This document shows positions 35,977-45,332 of a stretch of 64,000 nt of DNA, one piece after another. Location of the stretch: assembly GCA_902800435.1 (NCBI GenBank), contig CADCEQ010000011.1, positions 1-64,000 on the forward strand. The letters run 5' to 3'. Position 1 is the first letter of the stretch; every line of letters starts with the position of its first letter. The translations under genes and the position numbers were made by a program. The notes beneath the pieces were generated by a model. The model had not been told where the DNA came from. It made no database searches and saw nothing but the letters and a program-made list of their open reading frames with translations. This DNA is from an uncultured Prevotellaceae bacterium (GTDB lineage Bacteria; Bacteroidota; Bacteroidia; Bacteroidales; Bacteroidaceae).

Positions 35977-38007
35977 ATGAAACAGACGATTATCACCATC
36001 TTTTTATCGGTGCTGACCTTTGTCCTCTGCGCCTGCAGCGGCGACGGCATCACGGACACCTATTGGCGCGACGACAAGACGGGCGAGTGGCTGATAGGGC
36101 TGACGGAGGACAAGCTGTTCTACGACTGCAGGGCGTGGGACATCGCTTCGAAGGACGAAAGCGACGGGGCGTACACCCTTCAGGCCAATGATGGCTTGGA
36201 CAAACTCGACATCAGCTTCGGCACGGAGCAGGACGGCAAACGAACCGTCACCATCGGTGGCAAGCAGTATGACTGCAGTCTCATTGATGGCTGGTGCCTG
36301 CCCGACTACCCAAAGAAAGACCCCTGCGACACGATTGCCGACAGCCACTATGCCGCAGACGACAGCGTGACCATCGAAGGATGGATAGTGAACCGTCTGC
36401 CGGGCATCTTCAGCAGGATAGGAAAGATGCTCGGCCAGGAAGCGAAGAACGGCAAGAAGGTGACCGTGGAGATGATGGCCAACATCCTGACCGACGAGGA
36501 GCTGACGTTTACGGCTCCGATAGACAGCGTTGGCCATTTCACGCTGCGGATGCCGATAGTAAACACCACGTCATTCCTTCTGGATTGCGGCAGAAAGAAC
36601 GTGAGCATTGTGGCAGAGCCTAACGAAACGTATTTCCTCACCATCGACGAACTGCAGGGCAAGGTGCTTTTTATGGGCAGGAACGCCCGACTGCAGAACG
36701 AGGTCAGGGCTCACCATATCCGAATGAACGGATACGGGTCGAACCAGTTGGAAGCCATCGGCGACTTCACGGCCATTCTCGACAGTGTCAGGACGCAGAC
36801 AAAAGCGGCGATGAGGGAACTGGACATTGTGTGCCACGAACATCCCACGCTGTCTGAAAGGTATCGCACGTACTACCGCAACAGCATATTCACCAACGGT
36901 ATTTCGAACTTAATGCGAGCCAAGTTCATGGCACCTAACTATGAATTACCAGAGGCTTACATGAAGGCCGTCGAAGAGGAGTACTGGCAGAAACTCGCTG
37001 AGCCGTACACGCTGGAAGCCTACACCTTCACCTACTTCTTCAACAACTATAGTGAGCAGCTGCAGAAGAAGGCCCGGAGCAAGATTGACTACACGCTGAA
37101 ATGGATCGTGAACCAGGCTGAGAAGGACGGCATCGTCAGCCTCTCGGCCAAGGAACGGGAGGCCGTCACGCAGTATGACGCCGCTTTCCCTGCCTATGAT
37201 GAGAAGTTAAAGAGTGCCCCCGATAGTCTGAGGCAAGCCATCAACGCTGAGTTCGAGCAGAACGACTTCGTGGCTGTCGTCAACGAGATAATCAGTCGCG
37301 AGGGCTATCATGATTATGCCAACACCAAGTTCACGCAGCGCGACCTGGCCTATCTGCTGCCCGAGATGAACGCGCAGGGATGGAGCCAGACCACGCAGGA
37401 CATCTTCCTCAGCCGCTATTTCTGCCACTTATTAAGAGGCGACTGCAAGCCGCTCGACAAGTCTCTTCTCGCCTTTGCCGAAGCGCATATCCATGCGCCG
37501 GCCGCACTGAGCACCGTGCGAGCCTTGAGCGACAAGTATGAGCAGCTGACCCATTTCATGCTGGACAACGAAGACTGTTTCAAGTCGAACGACATCGTGA
37601 AGGGCATGAGCGACGGCGAAGCGATATTCCAGAAGATCATCGAGCCGTACAGAGGCCGTGTCATCCTCGTCGACGTGTGGGGCACGTGGTGCGGCCCCTG
37701 CAAGGCCCAGCTCTCACACTGCCAGGAAGAATACGAGCAGCTGAAAGACTACGACGTCGTCTATCTCTATCTTGCCAACCGCAGCAGCGACCAAGGCTGG
37801 AAGAACGTCGTCAAGGAGTATCAAGTAGCTGGCAAGAATGTGGTGCACTACAACCTGCCCGAGCATCAGCAGAAGGCCGTCGAGGAATACCTTGGCGTTC
37901 AGGGCTTCCCCACCAACATCGTCTTCGGGCGCGACGGCAAGTTGCACACAGTGCTCGACTTCCCATTAGACATAGAGGCCGTGGCCGGATTGCTGGATAA
38001 GATGTAA
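35977..38007 (+). CDS. TlpA-type thioredoxin-fold lipoprotein
   Basis: 676 residues; lipoprotein signal with lipobox LCAC at residues 16-19. The N-terminal part (20-120) is a small beta domain, followed by an immunoglobulin-like/DUF4369-type segment (VTIEGWIVNR) and a long helical middle. The C-terminal 120 residues are a TlpA/AhpC-TSA thioredoxin domain with the active-site pair Cys572 and Cys575 in WCGPC and the cis-Pro region GVQGFPTNIV. It should be a periplasmic disulfide reductase of unknown client. It starts 11 bp after the beta-galactosidase gene, so both are probably on one transcript. Confidence 0.85.
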   Translation: MKQTIITIFLSVLTFVLCACSGDGITDTYWRDDKTGEWLIGLTEDKLFYDCRAWDIASKDESDGAYTLQANDGLDKLDISFGTEQDGKRTVTIGGKQYDCSLIDGWCLPDYPKKDPCDTIADSHYAADDSVTIEGWIVNRLPGIFSRIGKMLGQEAKNGKKVTVEMMANILTDEELTFTAPIDSVGHFTLRMPIVNTTSFLLDCGRKNVSIVAEPNETYFLTIDELQGKVLFMGRNARLQNEVRAHHIRMNGYGSNQLEAIGDFTAILDSVRTQTKAAMRELDIVCHEHPTLSERYRTYYRNSIFTNGISNLMRAKFMAPNYELPEAYMKAVEEEYWQKLAEPYTLEAYTFTYFFNNYSEQLQKKARSKIDYTLKWIVNQAEKDGIVSLSAKEREAVTQYDAAFPAYDEKLKSAPDSLRQAINAEFEQNDFVAVVNEIISREGYHDYANTKFTQRDLAYLLPEMNAQGWSQTTQDIFLSRYFCHLLRGDCKPLDKSLLAFAEAHIHAPAALSTVRALSDKYEQLTHFMLDNEDCFKSNDIVKGMSDGEAIFQKIIEPYRGRVILVDVWGTWCGPCKAQLSHCQEEYEQLKDYDVVYLYLANRSSDQGWKNVVKEYQVAGKNVVHYNLPEHQQKAVEEYLGVQGFPTNIVFGRDGKLHTVLDFPLDIEAVAGLLDKM

Positions 38008-38027
38008 TAGTACAGCTTACTAAAGCT

Positions 38028-38378
38028 GCACTTCCTGCACTGACCACTGACTTTCAGTCGCTTACGAGCCTCTGAGGCTTCTAAATCCTGCACTGAAACC
38101 TGCTCAGAACCTGCACTGACTCTCACGGCAGGCTCTGCGTTCCGTCTGGGTATGTCGGCCCTTTCACAGTCTTTCGAGCCTTGAAAAGGAGTTTTTCCTG
38201 CCAGGAAAATCAGATTTTCAAGCCCCGACGAAATTACTGACTGGCTTTTTGAAATAAGTTTACACCGCCTTTTCCCGCCCAGCCGCTTCAGTGCAGGAAA
38301 AAGCCTGAACCAGTGCAGGAAAAACAACGAAAAATCCTGCCTAACTGCCTTATAATCAGTAGTCAGTGCAGGAAGTGC
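38028..38378. mobile_element. 351-bp MITE-like element with 23-bp terminal inverted repeats
   Basis: The left end GCACTTCCTGCACTGACCAC (38028-38050) and the right end (38356-38378) are inverted copies with one mismatch in 23 bp. Inside, the word CCTGCACTGA recurs in inverted pairs near both ends (38088, 38110; 38287, 38312). It fills nearly all of the 421-bp space between two convergent genes and has no convincing coding frame of its own; the 165-codon frame across it has no recognisable product. No target-site duplication could be confirmed by eye. Confidence 0.6.
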
Positions 38379-38428
38379 AGGAAAGTAACCTGACAATCCA
38401 AGCGACTTTGTCGATTACTTCATATTCA

Positions 38429-41041
38429 TTACAGTTTAAACGTGGCGCGGAGCATGACGGTGCGACCTACGAGGTTCGTGGTATGCACGAAGCGGTCGGT
38501 ATCGACGAATGAGGTACGCGTGTATTGGCGCACATCGAGGAGATTTTCTCCTGTGAGTTTCCATACTACTCGCTTTGCCTTATACTGAATTGATGCTGAG
38601 AGCATGGAGGCATCCTTGTACTTGCCAGGCTCTACCATGTTGTGCATATAGTTACATGTGCTGCGTATCTCAATGGCTGGTATCGGGAAGACTGCAACCG
38701 AACCAGTACAGCGGAGATTGTCGGACGACTGGCGTGAGGATGTGGTGCGCATGAAGTTCTTTCCATAGTCGCCCCTGATGTTTGTCTCAAGCCACGGAAC
38801 TGGCGTAACGTCAGCTTGCAGACGCACGCTGTAGCCCGTATGGTAAGAGGTGACAAGACTGTTCTGCATCATATACTCACTGCTACCCCACGACACATTG
38901 GTATTGGCAGAGAGCTTCGTGAAAATGGACAGTATGTTCTTCGACGCATTGATACCTCCACTTGCTGACCGCGAATGGCTGTCACGGAATATAGACGTAC
39001 TCTCTGTTGCCGTCTGGCTCACTGTGCGAGATGAGAGCACATTGCGTTTGCCTTGACTGTAACTGGCATTTGCTCCAAAGGTAAAGTAGCTGAATGGCAC
39101 TTGCTTGGTGTATCGAAGGTCGGTGCTCCACGACTGGCTCTTGACTATCACTCCCGATGCTGCGGAAGTGCTGCGATAACTCGTCTGAACAGGCGTGTTA
39201 AGAAGATCCATGATGTCGCCGGCAGCGTTGCTGAACCCACTGCTAAAGTTCAGTTCAGATGTTGCGTTGAAAGTGTAGCGAAGAGAAACATGTGGTTCTG
39301 CAAACACCTCAGACATTGTAGTGCGTTTGTTATCGTATTTTGAAAGATAGTTCAGGTTCAAAATCTTCATATTGAGTCCCATCGATGAATAGAGCTTCTT
39401 ATTTGCCGATGTCCATGAGGTGGAAGGGTTGACGCTTGGCACGAGCTTCCATCCGCTCATTCGCTGGTTTTGGTCAGCAAAGCCTGGCTTTATGAGTTCC
39501 GTCTCAATGAAGTTATAGTTTGCAGTGAGATCGATGGGCATGTCTATCTTCCATTTGCTTCCAAGTTTTACCTGTAGTGAAGTGCTATGGCGCGTGTTGA
39601 GCTGAGTACTCTGACCTCTCTGCGAAATATCATTCATCAGCATCAACACCTCGGGTGTGCGGATGAAATCGACATTGCTTGTAAACGACAATTTCTTCCC
39701 AGCCATACGAATGGTTCCCCAAAAGTTGTTGTGCAGATTGATTGAAGTAGCATCCCTGTGCTGACTGTTCAACTTGGCCTGGGTGGGACTTTCGTTCGTG
39801 AGACACTCGACTATGTCGCTTTGCACAGCAAAGAATTGTGCCTTTGCGCTGAAAGTGTCAGAGAAATAATGATTGCTGGCATTGTTCTCAAACTTCACGC
39901 TGAGCATAGGGCGATGAGCCTTGGCAAGCGGACTGACCGACTCGGAGATATGGATGTTATCACCTCCTGCAAAGTAGAAAGCCTCAGAACTGGCACAGCT
40001 GTTCATGCGCTCGTAGGTGTAATCTGCATTGACCCTGACCTGTCGCACACTGTCAATCTTCTGAATGGCATTGAGGCTGCCATAGCCATTTGTGCGATAG
40101 ACCGATTCGCCCACACCGCTGACGGCCTGTCCCCACGCAGGGAGCTTGTCGGTAGCCAGCGAACCGAAACTGCCGCCGCCAGAGTGGTTGACCATATCGT
40201 AGAGACCAAAGTTGCCGCTGTTGCTATATTTCGCAGAAGTAAGCAACTGGAAGTTATCGGTAAACATCATGCCAGTAGCACCCGCTGCGTACAAGACCTT
40301 GCTCTCCCTCACGCCAACGCCAAGCTCTGGTTGTCCAAATGGCTTGAACTGTGCCTTTTTGCTCAGTTTCACATTGATAGCCACGGCATCGCTCTCTTCG
40401 TCAGCATCTATTTTGCGATGCTTGTGGTGCTTCATGATGTCCACCTGAGTGGCATATTCGGCAGGGATATTCTTCGTGGCAAGATTGTAGCGGCCTCCCA
40501 GCATGTCGAGACCGCCGATATAGAAGTTCGAAATGTCCTTGCCCATATAGCTGATGGCACCATTATCCGAGACGCTGATGCCTGGCAGATTCTTCAGTCC
40601 GTCTTCGAGCGTCACATCACCTTTCCTGAGAAATGATGCGAGGTTGTATGAAAGCGTGTCACCCCGTTGCCGCAGCGGGTCGGGCTTTACCGTCACCTCC
40701 TTCAGCGAAATGGCTTTGGGTGTCAGCACCATGTCCTTCTTAATAACACCTCCCCTACTGGGGGAGGCGGGGAGGGGGCTTGACTCCTTCTCATAGCTGA
40801 TGTGGGTGAACTGTAGCGCCAACTCTCCGCTGGGCGTACTCTTTACCTCCAGCGAATACTCGCCCTTCACATTCGTGCTGGTGAACGCCAGCGTCTTGCT
40901 GCCGCTCACCAGTTTCACAATCACATCGCTCACTGGCTTGTTCTGCAGGTCAATCACCCGTCCTGTCACCTTTACCTGTGCTGATGCCGACGCCGCCAGC
41001 GCTATAAATATTATAATGTAGAGGAGTCGCTTCATTATCAT
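38429..41041 (-). CDS. Outer-membrane TonB-receptor-like beta-barrel with carboxypeptidase-regulatory domain
   Basis: 870 residues. Signal peptide to about residue 21, a CarboxypepD_reg-like domain (KVTGRVIDLQNKPVSDVIVK) to about 110, a plug-like region (SLKEVTVKPDPLRQRGDTLS, EDGLKNLPGISVSDNG, IGGLDMLGGRYNLATKNIPA), then a long barrel ending GRTVMLRATFKL. No clear TonB box, so it may be a receptor-like protein of the group found with GLPGLI proteins. The peptide SPLPASPSRGGVIKK near residue 95 is encoded by a palindromic repeat. It is the last gene of an operon with two GLPGLI genes; the start shares one base with the upstream stop. Confidence 0.83.
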   Translation of the reverse strand: MIMKRLLYIIIFIALAASASAQVKVTGRVIDLQNKPVSDVIVKLVSGSKTLAFTSTNVKGEYSLEVKSTPSGELALQFTHISYEKESSPLPASPSRGGVIKKDMVLTPKAISLKEVTVKPDPLRQRGDTLSYNLASFLRKGDVTLEDGLKNLPGISVSDNGAISYMGKDISNFYIGGLDMLGGRYNLATKNIPAEYATQVDIMKHHKHRKIDADEESDAVAINVKLSKKAQFKPFGQPELGVGVRESKVLYAAGATGMMFTDNFQLLTSAKYSNSGNFGLYDMVNHSGGGSFGSLATDKLPAWGQAVSGVGESVYRTNGYGSLNAIQKIDSVRQVRVNADYTYERMNSCASSEAFYFAGGDNIHISESVSPLAKAHRPMLSVKFENNASNHYFSDTFSAKAQFFAVQSDIVECLTNESPTQAKLNSQHRDATSINLHNNFWGTIRMAGKKLSFTSNVDFIRTPEVLMLMNDISQRGQSTQLNTRHSTSLQVKLGSKWKIDMPIDLTANYNFIETELIKPGFADQNQRMSGWKLVPSVNPSTSWTSANKKLYSSMGLNMKILNLNYLSKYDNKRTTMSEVFAEPHVSLRYTFNATSELNFSSGFSNAAGDIMDLLNTPVQTSYRSTSAASGVIVKSQSWSTDLRYTKQVPFSYFTFGANASYSQGKRNVLSSRTVSQTATESTSIFRDSHSRSASGGINASKNILSIFTKLSANTNVSWGSSEYMMQNSLVTSYHTGYSVRLQADVTPVPWLETNIRGDYGKNFMRTTSSRQSSDNLRCTGSVAVFPIPAIEIRSTCNYMHNMVEPGKYKDASMLSASIQYKAKRVVWKLTGENLLDVRQYTRTSFVDTDRFVHTTNLVGRTVMLRATFKL
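40749..40780. repeat. In-frame GC-rich palindrome (family B)
   Basis: Arms CCTCCCC (40749-40755) and GGGGAGG (40761-40767) with a G-rich tail. It encodes PLPASPSRGG inside the outer-membrane protein. Same family as 53312-53344, 54091-54124 and 58796-58844. Confidence 0.65.
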
Positions 41042-41958
41042 TATTTCAATTCAAGTGGTTGATACTTATGTCCCTTCTCCGGCACATACAATCCTCCTAC
41101 AAACTGATAGTTTTCGTTTTCACTTTTTCCGTAAGTATGAAAGATCGTTTTTGGCCCAGTCATATAAAACATAGGATTAGTAAGGTATAAGCGATTGACA
41201 AACACGGTATTCTTCTGTTTCTGCATTTTCTCTCTTGTTGTTTTCTCGAATGGTACCACAGTATTTCTCATACGTCGCTCTTGTATGACGAACTCCGAGA
41301 CCACCGAGCCTGCAGAATATGTGATGGGTACTGTTTCCTGATAAATGCCAATCAGCTTGAACGTATGGATACCCTCATCATCTGCAGCGTATGTTATCAA
41401 GCCTGGTAATCCCTGCAATTTCCAAGGACCGGCAACGGTAGGAATGTCCTCGGCATAAAGTACATTCCATGTCTTGCCACGAAACTTTCCATTCGCTTTT
41501 TGGCACAGATAGCCGCAAACAGAATCGCTTCCTTCCACCATGTTCCATGTTGGCGTTTCTGTATCTTCAGTTACCTCATACTGAAGTGGCGGAATCGATT
41601 CGAGCGTAATGGTCTTGCCTTCCGGATAGCCAACCGTAGTCGTGGCGATATGCATCAGCGCCTCATTATGCATGAACCAGAAGTGGTCTTCGCCTATCTC
41701 CATGTCTCTTTGCTGCTGAAACAGATAGCGTTCGTAAGTCCATGTCTTCCACACGCCATCGCCCACCTGCAAGGCCAGACGGATGGAGTCGGTGACAGGA
41801 TGTTTTTCCGCATCGGATGTGTTGATGGAATACTGATACACTGCCGTAAACTTTGTCTGGCACAAAGTATCAAGCTTTTCGTTGTCTCGTGTAAGCATCT
41901 GTGCCTGCGCTGCTATCGTCAGCGCGAGGGCCATCATGGTTGCTAAAATCTTTTTCAT
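41041..41958 (-). CDS. GLPGLI family secreted protein (first of two)
   Basis: 305 residues with a signal peptide ending AAQAQ. The family-naming motif is present as GPWKLQGLPGLITYA near residue 185, preceded by WNVLYAEDIPTVA. GLPGLI proteins are exported Bacteroidetes proteins of unknown function, often encoded next to a TonB-receptor-like protein, as here. It lies 4 bp from the second copy. Confidence 0.88.
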   Translation of the reverse strand: MKKILATMMALALTIAAQAQMLTRDNEKLDTLCQTKFTAVYQYSINTSDAEKHPVTDSIRLALQVGDGVWKTWTYERYLFQQQRDMEIGEDHFWFMHNEALMHIATTTVGYPEGKTITLESIPPLQYEVTEDTETPTWNMVEGSDSVCGYLCQKANGKFRGKTWNVLYAEDIPTVAGPWKLQGLPGLITYAADDEGIHTFKLIGIYQETVPITYSAGSVVSEFVIQERRMRNTVVPFEKTTREKMQKQKNTVFVNRLYLTNPMFYMTGPKTIFHTYGKSENENYQFVGGLYVPEKGHKYQPLELK

Positions 41959-41962
41959 AGTT

Positions 41963-42913
41963 CTATTCCAATTCTAACGGCTGATACACATGCGCCTTGT
42001 CATTCACGTACACTCCGTTGATGAGCATGCCCTCGTTGTCGTAGGCGGTGTCGGCAAAGTGGAGGTCGGTGATGTAGTAATGCGGATTCTTCAGGTATTG
42101 CCTGTTGCCGAAGGTTTTGTTGCGGTTCTTGATGAGCTTTTCTTCGGAAGTCTTCGAGGTGATGGCACTGGTCTCGTAGTAGATGGGCGCAGCAGCGTGC
42201 TGAAGGTCAGTGAGCGTGAAGCGGTGGATGCCGTCGGCTTCTGCCTCGACAACCAAGCCGGGCAGTCCGCAGAGCTTCCACGGACCTGCCGTGGTGGGGA
42301 TGTCCTCACAGTAGCGCACTGTCCACCGCCGTCCGTGCAGTTGGCAGGTGGCGGTCTTGCACAGGTAGCCACTGATGGTCACGGTATTATCGGTGAGCTT
42401 CCAGTCGATGGGCCTCCTTACCTCCTGCGTCTCGTAGATAGAAGGAGGAATGGCATCGCGAACGGTTGTCTTCCCGTCAGGGTAGTTCGTCCACACCTCG
42501 GGCATCATGCAGTACGACTCCGACCGCAGCAGCGGCAGTTCTTCTTCGCTGAAGAAGTCGTAGCCTCCCAAGTATTCCCTCGCTTTTAATCCTATGAAAT
42601 CGGTGGCTGCCCGCTCCTTGCCTTCCGCCCATTCTCGTTCCTTGCGGAACTTGCGGTAGGGGAAGCAGCGCGTGCAATGCTGTCCCACCAGCAGGCACAG
42701 CTTCATGCGGTCTGTCACTGGTTTTCCGTCGGCATCCTGCGTGTGGCACTCGTAGTCGTACACCGCCACGAGGCTCGACGTGTCGATGCTGTCTTGATGG
42801 ATCTTGGCCGCAATCATCGCTGCCTTCAAGTCGGCAAGTCCGTCGTCTTGCGCCTGCACCTGCGTCGGCACCGTCAGCGCAAAGGCCATCATTGTCACTA
42901 TAATCTTTTGCAT
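41963..42913 (-). CDS. GLPGLI family secreted protein (second of two)
   Basis: 316 residues, signal peptide ending TQVQAQ. Motif GPWKLCGLPGLVVEAEA with the preceding WTVRYCEDIPTTA. It is a clear paralogue of the neighbouring gene (both end with a KxHxYQPLEL tail), so the pair arose by tandem duplication. First gene of the operon, with a promoter 32 bp upstream and an 11-bp repeat array behind that. Confidence 0.87.
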   Translation of the reverse strand: MQKIIVTMMAFALTVPTQVQAQDDGLADLKAAMIAAKIHQDSIDTSSLVAVYDYECHTQDADGKPVTDRMKLCLLVGQHCTRCFPYRKFRKEREWAEGKERAATDFIGLKAREYLGGYDFFSEEELPLLRSESYCMMPEVWTNYPDGKTTVRDAIPPSIYETQEVRRPIDWKLTDNTVTISGYLCKTATCQLHGRRWTVRYCEDIPTTAGPWKLCGLPGLVVEAEADGIHRFTLTDLQHAAAPIYYETSAITSKTSEEKLIKNRNKTFGNRQYLKNPHYYITDLHFADTAYDNEGMLINGVYVNDKAHVYQPLELE

Positions 42914-42944
42914 GTCGATAAATGTTTATAGGGTTAATACGCTG

Positions 42945-42952
42945 CAAAAGTA
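42945..42952 (-). promoter_or_regulatory. Promoter -7 element of the GLPGLI operon
   Basis: Minus strand TACTTTTG followed by CAGCG. The operator-like array at 42984-43040 begins 34 bp upstream of it. Confidence 0.6.
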
Positions 42953-42983
42953 GAGGGAAAGGGTGATAGTTCCAGCATTTTTC

Positions 42984-43040
42984 GGTTTACAAACGGTTTA
43001 CAAGTGATTTGTAAACCCAGTTTACAAGCAGTTTCCAGGG
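42984..43040. promoter_or_regulatory. 11-bp-spaced TTTACA array between the GLPGLI operon and its divergent regulator
   Basis: Core hexamers start at 42986 (TTTACA), 42997 (TTTACA), 43008 (TTTGTA), 43021 (TTTACA) and 43032 (TTTCCA): 11-bp steps with one 13-bp step. The unit on the plus strand is GGTTTACAAAC. The spacing puts every unit on the same face of the helix, as in a cooperative operator. The first unit lies 34 bp from the GLPGLI -7 element; the last lies 12 bp from the regulator's own -7 element. Confidence 0.7.
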
Positions 43041-43048
43041 ATTTTTCG

Positions 43049-43056
43049 TAATTTTG
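43049..43056 (+). promoter_or_regulatory. Promoter -7 element of the TPR-type regulator
   Basis: TAATTTTG, with the ATG only 8 bp further on, so the transcript has almost no leader. The 34 bp around it (43035-43068) match the cbiB promoter (46505-46538) at all but three positions. Confidence 0.6.
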
Positions 43057-43064
43057 CAGCTGTT

Positions 43065-44585
43065 ATGAGACAAACAGCTACAATTCTTTGCCTGTTGATG
43101 GCGATGCTGACTTCCTGCCAATCGGAGCATGAGCGACAGGTGAAAATGATGGAAGACCTGTTGGAGGCCACGGACAATTACGAAGTGATGCCTAACGATT
43201 CCGACGCCCGTGCCGTGCTCTTCTATATGGAGCGACATGGTTCACCTCGCGAACTGCAGCAGGCGTGGCGCATGATGGCGAAGATGTACCGCCGCCACGG
43301 GGCACTGATGTACGAGGGCTTCGCCTACGAGATGGCCGCCGACTGCGTGGACTCACTGAGTGCAGACTTCGACCCGCGCGCCTTGGCCGAGATATGCTAT
43401 GAGTGGAGCATCAACCAACAGTTCTCCTTTGACGATGAGTTAGCAAAGCAAACAGCCCGGCGAGGCATGGAATTGGCACAGCAGGCGGGTGACACATTAT
43501 TATATTATAGGTGTATGGGGCGGGAGGCAAACGTGGCATTGACAGAGAACAGAGATGAGCACTTCATGCCCACCGCCTACCAGGCTTTCAGTGAGCTGTG
43601 GCAGCGGGGACGGAAAGACTGGGCCGTCGATGCCTTCGTTCCCTATTTATCCTATCTCTTGAACGACGACCGCAAGGATGCCTATCTGCCCGACTCGATG
43701 AAGCTTTGGATGCAACGCTATGAGCAGTACACCCGCGAAGATTTGGAGCATGTGGGATCGTATGCCGCCATACAGCACTGGGAGTTGCGGGGCGACTACC
43801 ATCTGCGATTGGATGATTTCGACTCCGCCCACTATTACTACATGAAGCTCGACCATCCGTGGAACTATGTCCACTTGCAGGGCTACGAAAGGCTGATGAA
43901 CCTCTACAACAAGTTTCCCGACCGCGACCCAGATTATGAACTGCGCGCCAAGTTCGACTCCAAATACGTTGAGGGCTATATGGACGTGAAGAAAGACCGC
44001 TTCTTGGAGAATGAGGACGAGTACCGCCAGCGCAATGTGCTCATCAACCATGAGCTGGAGCTGGAACATGAACGAACCTTGCTCGCTTGCGGGCTATTGC
44101 TGCTATTAGCGGTCGTCGGTTTTGCTGCATACTACCTCTATAAGCTAAGGCGTGAACACCGCGAGACGCTGGAGCAGAACCGAGAGTATGCCGAGATGCT
44201 CCGTTTGCTGAAGCAACAGGCACGCCCCAGCATCCTCGACACCGACATCGCCCGCCGCTTTCATGATCTCTCCTCGCAAGATGCCCACCCGACGGCCGAG
44301 GAGTGGCAGGCTCTCCGCAGCGAGATTGACCGTCAGCATCCCCAGCTATTCGCCACCCTCCAGCAGCAGTATGCTGAGCACCAGCCCGACCAAACGCTAT
44401 CCGAACAGGAGCGCCACGTCGTCAGTCTCATTGTCATCAAGTGCAGCCCTTTGCAGATGTCGGTCCTCATGGTCTGCACCAAGAGCAACGTCAGCAACCT
44501 GCGCCGCCGCCTCTATACCAAGCTGACGGGCAAGGACGGTAGCGGCACCGACCTTGACAGATATATTACGGAGCTGTGTAAGTAA
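43065..44585 (+). CDS. Membrane-anchored one-component regulator: helical sensor, one TM helix, HTH
   Basis: 506 residues. N-terminal lipoprotein-type signal (lipobox LTSC). Residues about 25-330 are helical and TPR-like (RELQQAWRMMAKMYRRHGAL, ALAEICYEWSINQQ). One transmembrane helix, LLACGLLLLLAVVGFAAYYLY, at about 340-362 is followed by a coiled coil (HRETLEQNREYAEMLRLLKQ) and a cytoplasmic LuxR/GerE-like HTH at about 435-506: LSEQERHVVSLIVIKCSPLQ, then SNVSNLRRRLYTKLTG. The HTH is paralogous to that of 45369-46385. It is divergent from the GLPGLI operon with an 11-bp repeat array between them, which suggests it senses an envelope state and controls that operon. Target assignment is inference. 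Confidence 0.8.
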   Translation: MRQTATILCLLMAMLTSCQSEHERQVKMMEDLLEATDNYEVMPNDSDARAVLFYMERHGSPRELQQAWRMMAKMYRRHGALMYEGFAYEMAADCVDSLSADFDPRALAEICYEWSINQQFSFDDELAKQTARRGMELAQQAGDTLLYYRCMGREANVALTENRDEHFMPTAYQAFSELWQRGRKDWAVDAFVPYLSYLLNDDRKDAYLPDSMKLWMQRYEQYTREDLEHVGSYAAIQHWELRGDYHLRLDDFDSAHYYYMKLDHPWNYVHLQGYERLMNLYNKFPDRDPDYELRAKFDSKYVEGYMDVKKDRFLENEDEYRQRNVLINHELELEHERTLLACGLLLLLAVVGFAAYYLYKLRREHRETLEQNREYAEMLRLLKQQARPSILDTDIARRFHDLSSQDAHPTAEEWQALRSEIDRQHPQLFATLQQQYAEHQPDQTLSEQERHVVSLIVIKCSPLQMSVLMVCTKSNVSNLRRRLYTKLTGKDGSGTDLDRYITELCK

Positions 44586-44588
44586 GAG

Positions 44589-44620
44589 TTCTGGAGGGAG
44601 CATCGCTGCGGCCTCCAGAA
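44589..44620. terminator. Hairpin between convergent genes
   Basis: Perfect 9-bp arms TTCTGGAGG (44589-44597) and CCTCCAGAA (44612-44620) just after the regulator stop. The T-run is poor (CGTTTTG 20 bp later), so it may be a weak bidirectional terminator or an mRNA stabiliser. Confidence 0.4.
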
Positions 44621-44677
44621 TCGTCCCGGGTACTACTCGTTTTGTATATACTAACTTTACTTAAAGCTTTATGATAT

Positions 44678-45247
44678 CTATTGAAACATCGTCTGCTTGA
44701 TGAGCTGCTGGATGTCGGCAGGCGTGTCCTTCATCCGACAGCAGTCGACGATGTATTTGCGCAGTTTTTCGGGTATCGCCTTCTGCTTCTTCCAGATGTC
44801 GTGACGCTTCTTCCACGTTCCCTTGTAGGTGTATTTGTCAGTCAGGATGACGGCGTCCTTGATAGGTTCGCGCCCCATCTCCATGTACCAGCCGTCCTTG
44901 AGGTAGTAGGTGCCGTACTCGTGAGGTATCACCACGCACTTACCCTCCTTGGTCAGGGCAATCTCGGCGCAGGCATACTCACCGTCGGCACCATAGTACT
45001 TGAACTGGATGTAACCGGTCTGCTTGCCGCACATCACTTTCTTCTCGCCCTCCCACTGCATCGACTCCATGAACCACACGCCGACGATTTCTTTATCATC
45101 AACTTTCGCGTTGACTTTGTCTTTGTCCGTCACGACTCGGCCATTTCCGAGTGAACTCGGATGGCTCTCGCTGTTCCGTCCATTCTGGGCACTTGCCTGC
45201 AGCGCACTCATGAGTGCCACTGCCATTACTAACATTACCTTCTTCAT
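44678..45247 (-). CDS. Secreted lipocalin-like protein (DUF4488-like)
   Basis: 189 residues from MKKVMLVMAVALMSALQASA, a signal peptide; a longer frame upstream is not used. Mature part begins with IVGVWFMESMQWEGEKKVM, the GxW opening strand of lipocalin-like barrels, and continues with beta-strand pairs (YIQFKYYGADGEYACAEI, GTYYLKDGWYMEMG). The family is uncertain; it resembles Bacteroidetes proteins annotated as DUF4488/lipocalin-like. It lies just downstream of a membrane-anchored regulator whose sensor also starts with a GxW strand, and its promoter carries the same 11-bp TTTGCA array as that regulator's promoter. Confidence 0.72.
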   Translation of the reverse strand: MKKVMLVMAVALMSALQASAQNGRNSESHPSSLGNGRVVTDKDKVNAKVDDKEIVGVWFMESMQWEGEKKVMCGKQTGYIQFKYYGADGEYACAEIALTKEGKCVVIPHEYGTYYLKDGWYMEMGREPIKDAVILTDKYTYKGTWKKRHDIWKKQKAIPEKLRKYIVDCCRMKDTPADIQQLIKQTMFQ

Positions 45248-45294
45248 AAGTTTTACGTTTTTTGTTTGGTTAGACATTTGTTGAATTGACGCTG

Positions 45295-45302
45295 CAAAGG
45301 TA
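45295..45302 (-). promoter_or_regulatory. Promoter -7 element of the lipocalin-like gene
   Basis: Minus strand TACCTTTG followed by CAGCG, 47 bp upstream of the ATG. The TTTGCA array begins 33 bp upstream of it. Confidence 0.6.
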
Positions 45303-45332
45303 AGCACTTTCTGCTCTTGCTCCAAGCATCTG

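Noticed and set aside
37899..38396. 165-codon minus-strand frame across the spacer
   Set aside because: It lies over the inverted-repeat element and the end of the TlpA gene, and has no signal, motif or start context.
38429..38470. Possible frameshift at the 3' end of the outer-membrane protein
   Set aside because: The frame ends with an aromatic-terminated last strand as expected for a barrel.
42984..43040. Repeat array as a possible CRISPR
   Set aside because: The units are 11 bp with no spacers, and no cas genes are present; an operator array fits better.
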